A stretch of 17,698 nucleotides of DNA from Peptostreptococcaceae bacterium (GCA_029983575.1 JASBZE010000029.1:1-17698), one strand, 5' to 3'; shown: positions 7,601 to 14,773, numbered from the stretch's first letter. The notes: a model not told the origin generated them from the sequence alone. Made by a program: numbers and translations.

Positions 7601-8659
7601 AGGCTAGGACCAGACGCGATATCTTCTGATAAAAAACAACAGGAATCCAGAGCTAAAGAGATTCCAAAGTACATACCTGTTGTTGTACCGTCAATTGAAG
7701 AAATGAATTTACTTGATGGAGTAAAAAATAAAGATGGTTCTGATGATAAATCTGACAAACAACAAGAGTCAATAAGGGTTATAACTGAGAAGACTATAGA
7801 TAATAATGAGGACTCAGAGACCATAATGACTGAAAAAACCATTAATAAAGATGGAGAGTCAGAAAAAATAATCACAGAGACAAAGGCTACAAAGATATCA
7901 GATATCGGAAATTATAAAGCAGATAATTTCAAAGACGATGGGGATAAACCTTCCAAGGTTATCAGAAATGTAATAATAGCCGCCGCTCTTTTGATAATTG
8001 TAGCAGGAGCCTACGTATTTACTATAAAGAACCAAAATAAGTTTAATATAGGCGATTTTAACAATAAGGAAAAGCAGTCTATGAAGGTCAAAGAAGAAGA
8101 GAAAAAGTCTGCTTCAAAGGTAGATAAGAAAACTGATGAAAACAAAGAGGAACTAGAGACTAAAGAAGACGAAAATAGTATTTCGCCTACTCAAAAAGAG
8201 TTAGATGCAAGAAAGAAGATGACTCCAGCTGAGAAGAAGAAGTCTCTCGAAAAATATAAAGACGGCAAGGGAACCTATTTCGTAGTTTATGCAGGTACCG
8301 ATACAAGTAAGGACAGCTCAGAATACACAGCTCAAAAATATAAGAATATGGGTGTTGATGTCAAAGTAATAGAGTCAGAAGGACTTTATAAGATGATTTC
8401 AGGAGAGTATAAAACACCTCAAGAGGCAACTGAAGACATTCAATTCTTAGGGTCAAAAGGTATTAGTGCTTATGCTGTTAAAAAAGACAAATACTACGAC
8501 CTCAAGCTTCAAGACTTTAAGGAGGATATCAATAAAATGAAACCTCAAGAGAAAGAAAAGGCATATGAAGAGCTAAAGAGAGAGTTGGACAATGAAAAAG
8601 GGTTTAAAAATTATAAAAATCAACTTGATATAATTTATAATAACTCAACAAAAAACTAG
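4652..8659 (+). CDS. Giant single-pass membrane protein with C-terminal SPOR-like domain
   Basis: This gene encodes 1335 residues. The start at 4652 is chosen because GGGAG (4640-4644) sits seven bases before it; a longer reading from a GTG at 4601 would begin at the predicted transcription start. Residues 1-190 are charged and helical. A second probably folded region spans about 241-390 (includes SVAEFASASLLLNILEGED). About 390-1105 is acidic, low-complexity and probably disordered, with 15-residue repeats. One membrane segment, VIIAAALLIIVAGAYVFTI (1107-1125), follows a basic flank. A charged linker leads to 1207-1286, whose GTYFVVYAG..., YKMISGEYKTPQEA and FLGSKGISAYAVKK pattern and 80-residue length match a SPOR domain, a fold that binds denuded peptidoglycan glycans at division sites. 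There is no cleavable signal, so the N-terminus should be cytoplasmic and SPOR outside. A role in septum or envelope organisation is inferred. The gene has its own promoter and terminator. Confidence 0.85.
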   Translation: MEGNLVLIKKLTDRIHASFLKRQDQTNKKLDQILDSKIKKADYDIEKYSMLLKYNIIFYKTLSRNTEALIEKWILDGYIPDINEFNEQVKFITSRSREYINEVMKEGPKRFKDSDRTSFFTYDELDEKIKRQKIEKDYKILNLYKDLLNVALKEICKNKDDYNSILEANSREVRNALKRGIIKCVDETILDKKDIDSNKDTEQSKEEYDDKNYLSVNEKPDKIQTPGSIESIRQESYAKEGRFDSKFIELLDEIDRESIREHMGNIYSAIKDYEDISDSNLFGFGRDSVAEFASASLLLNILEGEDYRLVKDAITLIAIGEVGEGNFSDIMKEIITDRNIISLKSWDKSVTKMRLKLGALSDSRFTGLLMMPSEKFFDSSSVYLKLKSRSSSKTVKEEFNKADDKSSIKRNRKVSDLSREIEAVKDYQIEEYKKEKERQKWLEESESRTRNRDITSTGRQPYYDERTAKIFFNDVENLDTEKEDAEEESEGFVGNIKKGFRNILNSIKRDDDFIEDEFEDSDKTKYEGNTENKNISYDSDGDGKLFKSISEREPENEDYHKFDNRDDETEFSGDDRVEGSKDDYSNEEYEEERVIDGDQLNVKSKISSFLNKFKIDDEDEIYEDDMDSEDRKSDKLFGKGLNISKLRQNDDEDDETTYISVVEESEQKDKSFVENSKILSYGKNENSSVRNSRMKTLDELIAEVREEKKSTDSDVVNLGDYAKNKESRKNNIDEKDLDEVEKEPLVFNTKKDIEVSAPITSVDSKVDIDSVKSTEPGISEETRKEIEEKIEKISEEAKSSTELKSEEGNVDISYKAEGNKFADEDNKFTDNETSDEKAKSDTTDDTISDAEGEKVEPSIDKDADAEKTKVEIITDNGKSIDKTEVETTAVKGSGINKTETESVDDVGTNLDNAESENLKVDVINSEELSDKDLSKEPSDKDLKVEKKIVEKTDEEDYADKKASEDKLFKKADIEDEPKMVSPTRLGPDAISSDKKQQESRAKEIPKYIPVVVPSIEEMNLLDGVKNKDGSDDKSDKQQESIRVITEKTIDNNEDSETIMTEKTINKDGESEKIITETKATKISDIGNYKADNFKDDGDKPSKVIRNVIIAAALLIIVAGAYVFTIKNQNKFNIGDFNNKEKQSMKVKEEEKKSASKVDKKTDENKEELETKEDENSISPTQKELDARKKMTPAEKKKSLEKYKDGKGTYFVVYAGTDTSKDSSEYTAQKYKNMGVDVKVIESEGLYKMISGEYKTPQEATEDIQFLGSKGISAYAVKKDKYYDLKLQDFKEDINKMKPQEKEKAYEELKRELDNEKGFKNYKNQLDIIYNNSTKN
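7247..7426 (+). repeat. Four degenerate 45 bp (15-residue) in-frame repeats
   Basis: Residues 866-925 of the SPOR-domain protein divide into four 15-residue units: EKTKVEIITDNGKSI, DKTEVETTAVKGSGI, NKTETESVDDVGTNL and DNAESENLKVDVINS. The first three share K-T-x-x-E/V and an aliphatic last residue; the fourth is weaker. The repeats lie in the acidic disordered region. Confidence 0.55.
7435..7477 (+). repeat. 16 bp exact direct repeat, 27 bp apart, in frame
   Basis: TAGCGATAAAGACTTA occurs at 7435-7450 and again at 7462-7477. The 27 bp offset keeps the frame and gives a repeated SDKDL-S/K peptide. The exact match suggests a recent tandem duplication in the disordered region of the SPOR-domain gene. 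Confidence 0.8.
7781..7870 (+). repeat. Second set of 15-residue repeats
   Basis: Residues 1044-1058 (ITEKTIDNNEDSETI) and 1059-1073 (MTEKTINKDGESEKI) are tandem copies. A decaying third copy begins ITETKATK. The unit length is the same as in the set at 7247-7426, but the sequence differs. It lies about 35 residues before the membrane segment. Confidence 0.65.
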
Positions 8660-8672
8660 AATTGTTACGATG

Positions 8673-8703
8673 ATAGTTGCCTAGGTTATCCTTAGGCAAC
8701 TAT
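8673..8703 (+). terminator. Terminator-like hairpin after the SPOR-domain gene
   Basis: ATAGTTGCCTA (8673-8683) pairs perfectly with TAGGCAACTAT (8693-8703), and G-T and G-C pairs extend the stem to 13 bp with a five-base loop. The tail (TGTTGATAAT) is not a clean T run, so termination may be partial and some read-through into galE is possible. I see no convincing separate galE promoter. Confidence 0.55.
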
Positions 8704-8735
8704 TGTTGATAATAGATATATGAAAAGAGGTAATT

Positions 8736-9770
8736 ATGGCAGTATTAGTAGCAGGAGGAGCTGGTTATATAGGGAGTCACACCTGTATTGAGCTCATAAA
8801 CTCTGGCTATGACGTTATTATCGTCGACAATTTTTATAATTCAAAGCCAGAAGTAATAAATAGGTTAGAAAAAATAACCGGAAAAAGTGTCAAAACTTAT
8901 GAGTTAGATATTTGTGACTGCGATTTGCTAGAAGAAGTATTTAAAGACAATGATATAGACTCAATAATACATTTTGCGGCTTACAAGGCTGTTGGAGAGT
9001 CTGTAGAGAAACCAATTGAGTATTATAACAACAACTTAAAAACAAGTCTTAACCTGTTTACCTTAGCAAAAAAATATAAGGTAAATAGCTTTATTTTTAG
9101 TTCTTCAGCAACAGTTTATGGAAATCCTAAATCTCTTCCTATAAAAGAGGACTTTCCTTTATCGACGACTAACCCATATGGAACAACTAAGCTAATGATA
9201 GAAAGTATGCTAATGGACATTGGAAAGCTAGAGGATTCATTCAAGATAGTCATATTGAGATATTTTAATCCGGTTGGAGCTCATAAGTCTGGTTTGATAG
9301 GAGAGCAACCACAGGGAATTCCAAACAACCTAATGCCATATCTACTTAAGGTGGCTGCAGGTCAGTTAAGCGAGTTACACGTATTCGGTGATGACTATCC
9401 AACGATAGATGGAACTGGAGTAAGGGATTATATACATGTAGTAGATTTAGCTAGAGGACATGTAAAAGCTCTTGACAATATTGATGAACTAGAAAAAATT
9501 TCTATATTTAACTTAGGAACTGGAAGAGGTTATTCGGTATTAGAACTCAAAGATGAGGTTGAAAAAGCTAGTGGTAAGAAGATTCCTTATGTAGTTGATG
9601 AAAGAAGACCCGGAGATATAGCAGAATGCTATGCAGATGCTTCAAAGGCAAATAAAGTACTAGGTTGGAAGGCTGAGAGAGGAATTACCGAGATGGTTGA
9701 GGATTCCTGGAAATGGCAAAAGGAAAATCCTAGGGGATATGAGGTGGAAATGAATGAAATTAAAAAATAA
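8736..9770 (+). CDS. galE: UDP-glucose 4-epimerase
   Basis: This cytoplasmic NAD-dependent epimerase of 344 residues (about 338 in E. coli) interconverts UDP-glucose and UDP-galactose. It feeds galactose use or supplies UDP-galactose for cell-surface glycans. The Rossmann dinucleotide loop GGAGYIG (7-13) is intact. So are the catalytic SSSATVYG segment (122-129) and the YxxxK pair (Y148, K152), and NLGTGRGYSVLEL and RRPGDIAECYAD are typical of GalE. The ribosome binding site is AAAGAGG before 8736. No galK, galT or sugar transporter is adjacent, so a surface-glycan role is at least as likely as galactose breakdown. The next gene overlaps its last 17 bp, which implies one transcript with the two lipoproteins. 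Confidence 0.95.
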   Translation: MAVLVAGGAGYIGSHTCIELINSGYDVIIVDNFYNSKPEVINRLEKITGKSVKTYELDICDCDLLEEVFKDNDIDSIIHFAAYKAVGESVEKPIEYYNNNLKTSLNLFTLAKKYKVNSFIFSSSATVYGNPKSLPIKEDFPLSTTNPYGTTKLMIESMLMDIGKLEDSFKIVILRYFNPVGAHKSGLIGEQPQGIPNNLMPYLLKVAAGQLSELHVFGDDYPTIDGTGVRDYIHVVDLARGHVKALDNIDELEKISIFNLGTGRGYSVLELKDEVEKASGKKIPYVVDERRPGDIAECYADASKANKVLGWKAERGITEMVEDSWKWQKENPRGYEVEMNEIKK

Positions 9771-10992
9771 AAGATGGGTAATTAGTGTCGCTATCATTTT
9801 TTCACTTTGTTTTGCCTTTGTAGGATGTTCTAATAAAAAAGAAAAGTCAAGTGTAGAGACTTTTGATCCAAAAGTTGCTGATGTAATGCTATTTACAAAA
9901 AGCGGAGTAAAGATCGATAAAGATATTTTCGATGATCTAGACTACAGTCATACCGATGTACCTATAAATAGCGATAAAGACGGAGAAAAATACGAGAAAA
10001 AAATCGTCGATGTTGTGACTAATAACAATGTTAAAGCCGTTATCATTTCCGGAGAAGATAAAAATTTATTAAAAGCCTTTGATGATATCAAGAAAAAAAA
10101 TCCTGGAATATTGACTATATCTGTAGTTGATGAATTGAAGGGATCTGAATCGGATATAAGCATGGTGAAATCTAACCCTAATATAGATCTAGGATTTATA
10201 TATAATTCAGAAAAGCAAAATGAGGTTATTTCTGAGATATCAAAGAATATGGGTGTTAAAAGCCTCTATGTATATACAAAGGCCAAGGAGAACTCAGATC
10301 CTAAGATATCTAGAGAGATAGAGGGAATAAATAAAGAGGCTCAAGAACTAAATATGAGCGTAACTACTATTGTAATACCGGATTCCGTTGAAAATGGAAA
10401 GAGCATGGATGATTACCTTAAGTCAGAAATAAGTTCAAAGGTTGGACAAAACCCTAGCACTGTTGGAGTTGTTGGAACTGATCCAGAAATTATGGACGGA
10501 GTTTTAAAGCTATCTAAGGATATGAAATATAATGTTCCAGGATACATCATAGGAGCAAAATATAAAAATGATGACTTTAAGAAAGTTTACGAAGATGTTT
10601 TTAATTTAGTATCAAATAAAGAAGATAATGAAGAAAATAAAAGTATAAAAAAAGAAAAATCAGATGAAGAGAAAGAACCTAGCAAGATGGATATATATAC
10701 AAAAAATCTAGCAAAGAGTATTGATAAGTTAGGTTTAAGGGGAAAAATAGGTATGTATCCCAGAAGTAACTCTCAGGTTGCAACGGATATGGCTTTAGTG
10801 ATATCTTCAGAGATAGTTGGAGTCAAAAGTCCGGTTTACACTGGATACAGTGATTTATTCGCCCAAGTAATGGAATTTGAAAATCTAACAGAGCTAGTAA
10901 ATAAGAATTTAAACTCATTCGTTGTTTTTGAAAATGCGACAACAAATGCAGATTTCTTTAGAAATATAACTGTTTATCCGGATATTTTTTAG
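9754..10992 (+). CDS. Lipoprotein with type I periplasmic-binding-like fold (DUF3798-like)
   Basis: This 412-residue secreted protein has a basic N-terminus, a hydrophobic stretch (about 8-24) and a lipobox-like FVGC with Cys25, so it should be lipid-anchored on the outer face of the membrane. Alternating strand and helix segments (ADVMLFTKS, VKAVIISGED, ILTISVVDE, VKSLYVYTKA, PSTVGVVGTDPEIMDGVLKL, VPGYIIG) resemble type I substrate-binding proteins, closest to the DUF3798 lipoproteins of clostridia. A lysine- and glutamate-rich, low-complexity insert occupies about 288-311. The ATG at 9754 is favoured because GAGGTGG (9741-9747) precedes it; the start lies inside galE with a 17 bp overlap. 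A similar but divergent lipoprotein follows. No ABC permease or ATPase is nearby, so ligand and partner are unknown. Confidence 0.8.
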   Translation: MKLKNKRWVISVAIIFSLCFAFVGCSNKKEKSSVETFDPKVADVMLFTKSGVKIDKDIFDDLDYSHTDVPINSDKDGEKYEKKIVDVVTNNNVKAVIISGEDKNLLKAFDDIKKKNPGILTISVVDELKGSESDISMVKSNPNIDLGFIYNSEKQNEVISEISKNMGVKSLYVYTKAKENSDPKISREIEGINKEAQELNMSVTTIVIPDSVENGKSMDDYLKSEISSKVGQNPSTVGVVGTDPEIMDGVLKLSKDMKYNVPGYIIGAKYKNDDFKKVYEDVFNLVSNKEDNEENKSIKKEKSDEEKEPSKMDIYTKNLAKSIDKLGLRGKIGMYPRSNSQVATDMALVISSEIVGVKSPVYTGYSDLFAQVMEFENLTELVNKNLNSFVVFENATTNADFFRNITVYPDIF

Positions 10993-11003
10993 GAGGTGAT
11001 GCT

Positions 11004-12170
11004 ATGAAGAATAATTCAAAGATTAAAATTATAACGATGTTACTCGTATTTTTTATAGTATTCACCGTCGGATGTAGCAAGGTAACGGTTAATAACGATG
11101 GAAAGAACAAGGTTAATATTAGCATTATAACTCCTTCGGAAAATGAGGATAAGGACTTTTACATCGGGGCTAAAAATATAGTAGACAAAATAAATGCAAG
11201 AGGTAGGACAGACAAAAAATACGTAGCTAGAGCTAAACATATAGTACTTCCCGATGATTTTGAATCCAATAAGGGAGAGACTGAAAAGAAGATCATGTCA
11301 ATAGCTCAGAATAAGGATAATAACGTCGTTATCGTATCTACTACCAAAAGGGGTATCCTCCCTTATATGCAGACTTTAAAGGATATGATGCCAAAAGCTT
11401 TATTTATAGCTTCTCCAATGGGAGAGACAAGAGAAGAAATTTCCAGAGTTATGGATCTAGGTTTTGAAGAAGATACAGATGCAGATGAGGATAAACTCGT
11501 AGATCTGGAGGAAGAGCTTGGTGTTAAGAGGCACATTCAGTTTGTGACGGCCAGAGACTTGACAAATAAAAGAATGAGCGACATGGTAAACAATCTGAAA
11601 AATAAGCTTGCTCAAAAAAATATACCTTATGAAGAGATAAAGCTTGCTGATATCGTGAATGAGGATTCCAGGCTGTCCACTACCATAGAGGTCAACGACA
11701 CTATTGACAAAAAGGTAAAGCAATATGGCGAGGACATAGCAGTAATGGGAACAGATGCAGATATGGACAGGGTCATAGCTAGAAATGCCCTTAAAAATAA
11801 GTTTATAATTCCTAGGTTTAGCAATTTAAATACAGTTGATTTGTTTAGGGAATTATTTGAAATTGATGATTTAAACAGGCGGGTGCTAAGCTATGACGTT
11901 CAGGCGACAGAAGTTTCAAACGCACTTGCTCAGTATAAGATGAATTACAGAGTAGGTGGGTATTATTGCCCTTATAATATTTTTCTTCCAGAGGCAGCTA
12001 GTGAGCTAGCTATAGATTTGGTAAGTAAGGACGAAAAAATATCTAAGGCCTATAAAGAAAAGTATATTGATGATACAATCACTGAAAGAACTAAGATCAG
12101 AGCTGGTTATACTTATTTAAACAAGAAGAAAAATTATATAAAGGCTAAGATAGATTTGACTATTTATTAA
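11004..12170 (+). CDS. DUF3798-like substrate-binding lipoprotein
   Basis: This 388-residue protein starts with a short basic segment, a hydrophobic core and the lipobox TVGC with Cys24, predicting a membrane-anchored external lipoprotein. The body follows the bilobed type I binding-protein pattern: VNISIITPSENEDKDFYIGAKNIV at the first strand (broken here after 24-43 by helices), NNVVIVSTTK, KALFIASPMGE, GVKRHIQFVTARDL, and EDIAVMGTDADMDRVIARNAL. The layout, with GVKRHIQF and GTDADM, fits the DUF3798 family, whose ligand is uncharacterised. It lies 11 bp after the first lipoprotein, and a perfect AGGAGGTGAT begins at that gene's stop codon, so the two are translationally linked. The pair probably arose by an old duplication, but identity looks low. 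Confidence 0.8.
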   Translation: MKNNSKIKIITMLLVFFIVFTVGCSKVTVNNDGKNKVNISIITPSENEDKDFYIGAKNIVDKINARGRTDKKYVARAKHIVLPDDFESNKGETEKKIMSIAQNKDNNVVIVSTTKRGILPYMQTLKDMMPKALFIASPMGETREEISRVMDLGFEEDTDADEDKLVDLEEELGVKRHIQFVTARDLTNKRMSDMVNNLKNKLAQKNIPYEEIKLADIVNEDSRLSTTIEVNDTIDKKVKQYGEDIAVMGTDADMDRVIARNALKNKFIIPRFSNLNTVDLFRELFEIDDLNRRVLSYDVQATEVSNALAQYKMNYRVGGYYCPYNIFLPEAASELAIDLVSKDEKISKAYKEKYIDDTITERTKIRAGYTYLNKKKNYIKAKIDLTIY

Positions 12171-12186
12171 ATAAAAAAAAGTAATA

Positions 12187-12212
12187 TGCTGAGCTTGCAA
12201 AAAAACTTAGCA
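12187..12212 (+). terminator. Weak hairpin after the lipoprotein genes
   Basis: TGCTGAG (12187-12193) pairs with CTTAGCA (12206-12212), with one G-T wobble and a 12-base A-rich loop. There is no T run after it on the plus strand, so it is a poor terminator. It is the only structure between 12170 and asnA. Confidence 0.25.
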
Positions 12213-12259
12213 CATGAAGAATAACAGATAAAAAATGATAAAATTATATATTGAAACTA

Positions 12260-12265
12260 TATAAT
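12260..12265 (+). promoter_or_regulatory. Possible -10 element for asnA
   Basis: A perfect TATAAT lies 38 bp before the asnA start codon. I see no good -35 element at the right distance (12237-12242 reads GATAAA) and no upstream TG, so this is tentative. No T-box or other leader structure fits in the 133 bp gap. Confidence 0.3.
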
Positions 12266-12303
12266 AAAATAAATACAAAAATTAAAATTATAAAGGAGAT
12301 TAT

Positions 12304-13311
12304 ATGAAGTTACAGTTACCAGAAGATTATAAGAGTCCGCTGGGGATAGTTGAAACGCAGAGGGCGATAAAAAAATTAAAGGATTATTTTGAACTTAGGC
12401 TAAGTAGAGAACTAAGTCTTATGAGGGTGAGTTCTCCACTTTTCGTTATACCGGAAACTGGTATGAACGACAATCTAAACGGATTCGAAAAAGCAGTTAG
12501 TTTTCAGGTGCCTGACATAGACAACAAGACTGTTGAAATAGTTCAATCACTTGCGAAATGGAAGAGAATGGCACTAAAAAAATATGACATTCCGGTTGGT
12601 CGTGGTATATATGCCGACATGAACGCGATTAGAAAAGATGAGGAGCTTTCTAATATACATTCACTTTATGTGGATCAATGGGATTGGGAGCTTGTAATCA
12701 ACAAAGAGGATAGGACTTATGAGAATTTAAAAGCGATAGTAAGAAAGATTTACAAGGTATTTAAGGATACTGAAGTGTTTATATGTGATGTATATCCAAA
12801 TATTCCAGAGCTATTACCTGAAGACATCACCTTTATAACTTCTCAAGAATTGGAAGACAGATACCCTGGACTGAATTCAAAACAGAGAGAAAGAGAGATT
12901 GTAAAAGAGTACGGAGCGGTATTCTTAACAGGCATTGGTAAGAGTCTAAAGTCAGGAGAAAAGCACGACGGAAGAAGCCCGGACTATGATGACTGGGATT
13001 TAAATGGGGACTTCTTATTTTACAATTCAGTCCTAGATGATGTTATTGAACTTTCATCTATGGGAATTAGGGTTGATGAGGAATCTCTTGACAGGCAGCT
13101 TAGAGAGGCTGGATGTGACGATAGAAGAGAGATGGATTACCATAGAATGCTTCTAAATGGCGAACTACCTTATACTGTCGGTGGAGGTATCGGTCAATCT
13201 AGGATATGTATGTTCTACCTTAAAAAAGCTCATATTGGTGAGGTTCAAGTTGGAATATGGCCAGAGGAAATGAGCGAAAAATGCGAAGAGGCTGGAATAA
13301 AATTACTTTAG
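12304..13311 (+). CDS. asnA: Aspartate-ammonia ligase (asparagine synthetase A)
   Basis: This cytoplasmic enzyme makes asparagine from aspartate, ammonia and ATP through an aspartyl-AMP intermediate. It uses a class II aminoacyl-tRNA-synthetase-like core. The length of 335 residues matches E. coli AsnA (330). Recognisable blocks are SSPLFVIPETGMNDNLNG (43-60), VQSLAKWKRMAL, the long RKDEELSNIHSLYVDQWDWE motif (110-129), and the ATP-binding GGGIGQSR near the C-terminus (293-300, motif 3 arginine R300). AAAGGAGAT before 12304 sets the start. The use of free ammonia rather than glutamine fits an anaerobe in a nitrogen-rich site. It appears to be a single-gene unit, closed by the hairpin at 13342-13381. 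Confidence 0.97.
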   Translation: MKLQLPEDYKSPLGIVETQRAIKKLKDYFELRLSRELSLMRVSSPLFVIPETGMNDNLNGFEKAVSFQVPDIDNKTVEIVQSLAKWKRMALKKYDIPVGRGIYADMNAIRKDEELSNIHSLYVDQWDWELVINKEDRTYENLKAIVRKIYKVFKDTEVFICDVYPNIPELLPEDITFITSQELEDRYPGLNSKQREREIVKEYGAVFLTGIGKSLKSGEKHDGRSPDYDDWDLNGDFLFYNSVLDDVIELSSMGIRVDEESLDRQLREAGCDDRREMDYHRMLLNGELPYTVGGGIGQSRICMFYLKKAHIGEVQVGIWPEEMSEKCEEAGIKLL

Positions 13312-13341
13312 TACAAAAAAATAAAATTTATAATGTTTATA

Positions 13342-13383
13342 ATGTGAAGAGCGGTAGAAATTTAAACTACCCTTTTCACATTT
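13342..13383 (+). terminator. Terminator hairpin after asnA
   Basis: ATGTGAAGAG-C-GGTAG (13342-13357) pairs with CTACC-CTTTTCACAT (13367-13381) through a 15 bp stem with one bulged C (13352) and one G-T wobble. The loop is AAATTTAAA. The T tail is short (13381-13383). The next promoter's -10 follows directly, so terminator and promoter are packed together. Confidence 0.65.
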
Positions 13384-13387
13384 GATA

Positions 13388-13396
13388 TGATATAAT
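13388..13396 (+). promoter_or_regulatory. Extended -10 promoter for the symporter gene
   Basis: TGATATAAT is TG, one base, then a perfect TATAAT (13391-13396), about 50 bp before the start codon. Any -35 element would fall in the right arm of the asnA terminator and is poor (13368-13373 reads TACCCT), so activity should depend on the extended -10. Confidence 0.6.
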
Positions 13397-13445
13397 CGTG
13401 TATGTATATTGCTAATATTTAAATATAACTTAGGAGGAATTAGTC

Positions 13446-14675
13446 ATGGAAAAAAAGAAAAAACTCGGTCTTGTTCCTAAACTAATCATAGGTATTATCG
13501 TGGGTATAATCATTGGTAAATTTGCGCCAGTACCTGTTACTCAAGTGCTTGTAACATTGGCAACATTGTTCTCAGCATTCTTAAAGTTCGTAATTCCATT
13601 TATAATTATTGGATTTGTAACAGCCGGTATTGCAGACTTAGCTACAGGGGCAGGAAAATTACTAGGTTATACTACAGCTATTGCTTATGGTTCAACTTTG
13701 GTTGCAGGATCAATAGCATTCATAGTTGCTAGTGCTATCTTCCCTTCATTTATAGACGCGTCAATTCAACACGCTGGTCTAGATCCTGAAGCGGGAGTAC
13801 TTAAACCAATATTTACAATACCACTAGAGCCAATGGTAGACGTTACTGCGGCTATCGTATTCTCATTCGTTATGGGTATGGGTATATCTTCTCTTAGAGG
13901 TCGTGGAAAAGGTCAAGCTCTTTACGATGTGTTCAATGGTTTCCAAGATATAGTTACCAAGACACTTCAAACAGTTATCATACCATTACTTCCTTTCTAC
14001 ATAGCAGGTACTTTTGCTAACCTAACTCATGCGGGAACAGTTGTACAGATTATGTCAATATTCTGGAAGGTTTATTGTGTTGTAATACCACTTCATCTAA
14101 TATATATCTGCTGCCAGTTTATAATAGCAGGTACTATAACTGGAAAGAACCCAGTAAAGATGATCAAAAATCAAATACCAGCTTATCTTACAGCTGTTGG
14201 AACACAGTCTTCTGCGGCTACTATACCAGTAAACGTAGAGTCTGCCAGAAAAAATGGTGTAAGTAAACAAATAAGGGAATTCGTTGTGCCTCTTTGTGCT
14301 ACAATACATCTTTCTGGTTCGATGATATCTCTAACATGCTTTACAACTGCTGTACTTATGATGCAAAACATGCCTCATGGATTTGCAGTAATATTCCCAT
14401 TTATAGCAATGCTAGGAATAGCTATGGTAGCAGCACCGGGAGCACCAGGTGGGGCAGTTATGTCAGCACTTCCTTTCCTTCCAATGGTTGGAATACCTTC
14501 AGATGGAGCTTTGGGAAGTTTGATGATAGCTCTTTACATAACTCAAGACTCTCTTGGAACTGCTTGTAACGTATCTGGAGATAACGCAATTGCAGCTGTC
14601 ATCGACAAGATCAACGGTTCAGGAACTAAAGAAGTTGGACCAAGAGATTTCGAAGATACGATTGAAAAAGCTTAA
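13446..14675 (+). CDS. DAACS-family amino acid:cation symporter, probably not for acidic substrates
   Basis: This 409-residue, very hydrophobic inner-membrane carrier has the glutamate-transporter (GltPh/DAACS) layout. After the N-terminal helices come the first re-entrant loop (SSAATIPV, 255-262), a TM7 motif, the second re-entrant loop around APGAPGGAVMSALPFLPMVG, and TM8 with NVSGD (375-379). Aligned by eye to GltPh, D368, T372, N375 and D379 match D394, T398, N401 and D405. G371 replaces R397, the residue that binds the substrate side-chain carboxylate. HLSGS (288-292) replaces NMDGT, and Q254 replaces R276. A neutral amino acid or another small solute is therefore more likely than glutamate or aspartate. 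A perfect AGGAGG (13432-13437) precedes the start. The gene appears monocistronic. Confidence 0.88.
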   Translation: MEKKKKLGLVPKLIIGIIVGIIIGKFAPVPVTQVLVTLATLFSAFLKFVIPFIIIGFVTAGIADLATGAGKLLGYTTAIAYGSTLVAGSIAFIVASAIFPSFIDASIQHAGLDPEAGVLKPIFTIPLEPMVDVTAAIVFSFVMGMGISSLRGRGKGQALYDVFNGFQDIVTKTLQTVIIPLLPFYIAGTFANLTHAGTVVQIMSIFWKVYCVVIPLHLIYICCQFIIAGTITGKNPVKMIKNQIPAYLTAVGTQSSAATIPVNVESARKNGVSKQIREFVVPLCATIHLSGSMISLTCFTTAVLMMQNMPHGFAVIFPFIAMLGIAMVAAPGAPGGAVMSALPFLPMVGIPSDGALGSLMIALYITQDSLGTACNVSGDNAIAAVIDKINGSGTKEVGPRDFEDTIEKA

Positions 14676-14773
14676 AACATCATTGGAAATTTGTTTGTAA
14701 TTAAGTAAGGATGTATTAAGTCAAAAATTCATAAGACTTTTACATATAATTAAATAAAATATTAGCAAAATTA

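Noticed and set aside
13312..13445. Riboswitch before the symporter gene
   Set aside because: The only structure is a single bulged hairpin that lies upstream of the -10 element, so it belongs to the asnA transcript and acts as a terminator.
14294..14569. Overlapping plus-strand ORF inside the symporter gene
   Set aside because: It is an out-of-frame shadow rich in Cys, Ser, Trp and Tyr, with no family resemblance, and it lies within a fully conserved membrane protein.
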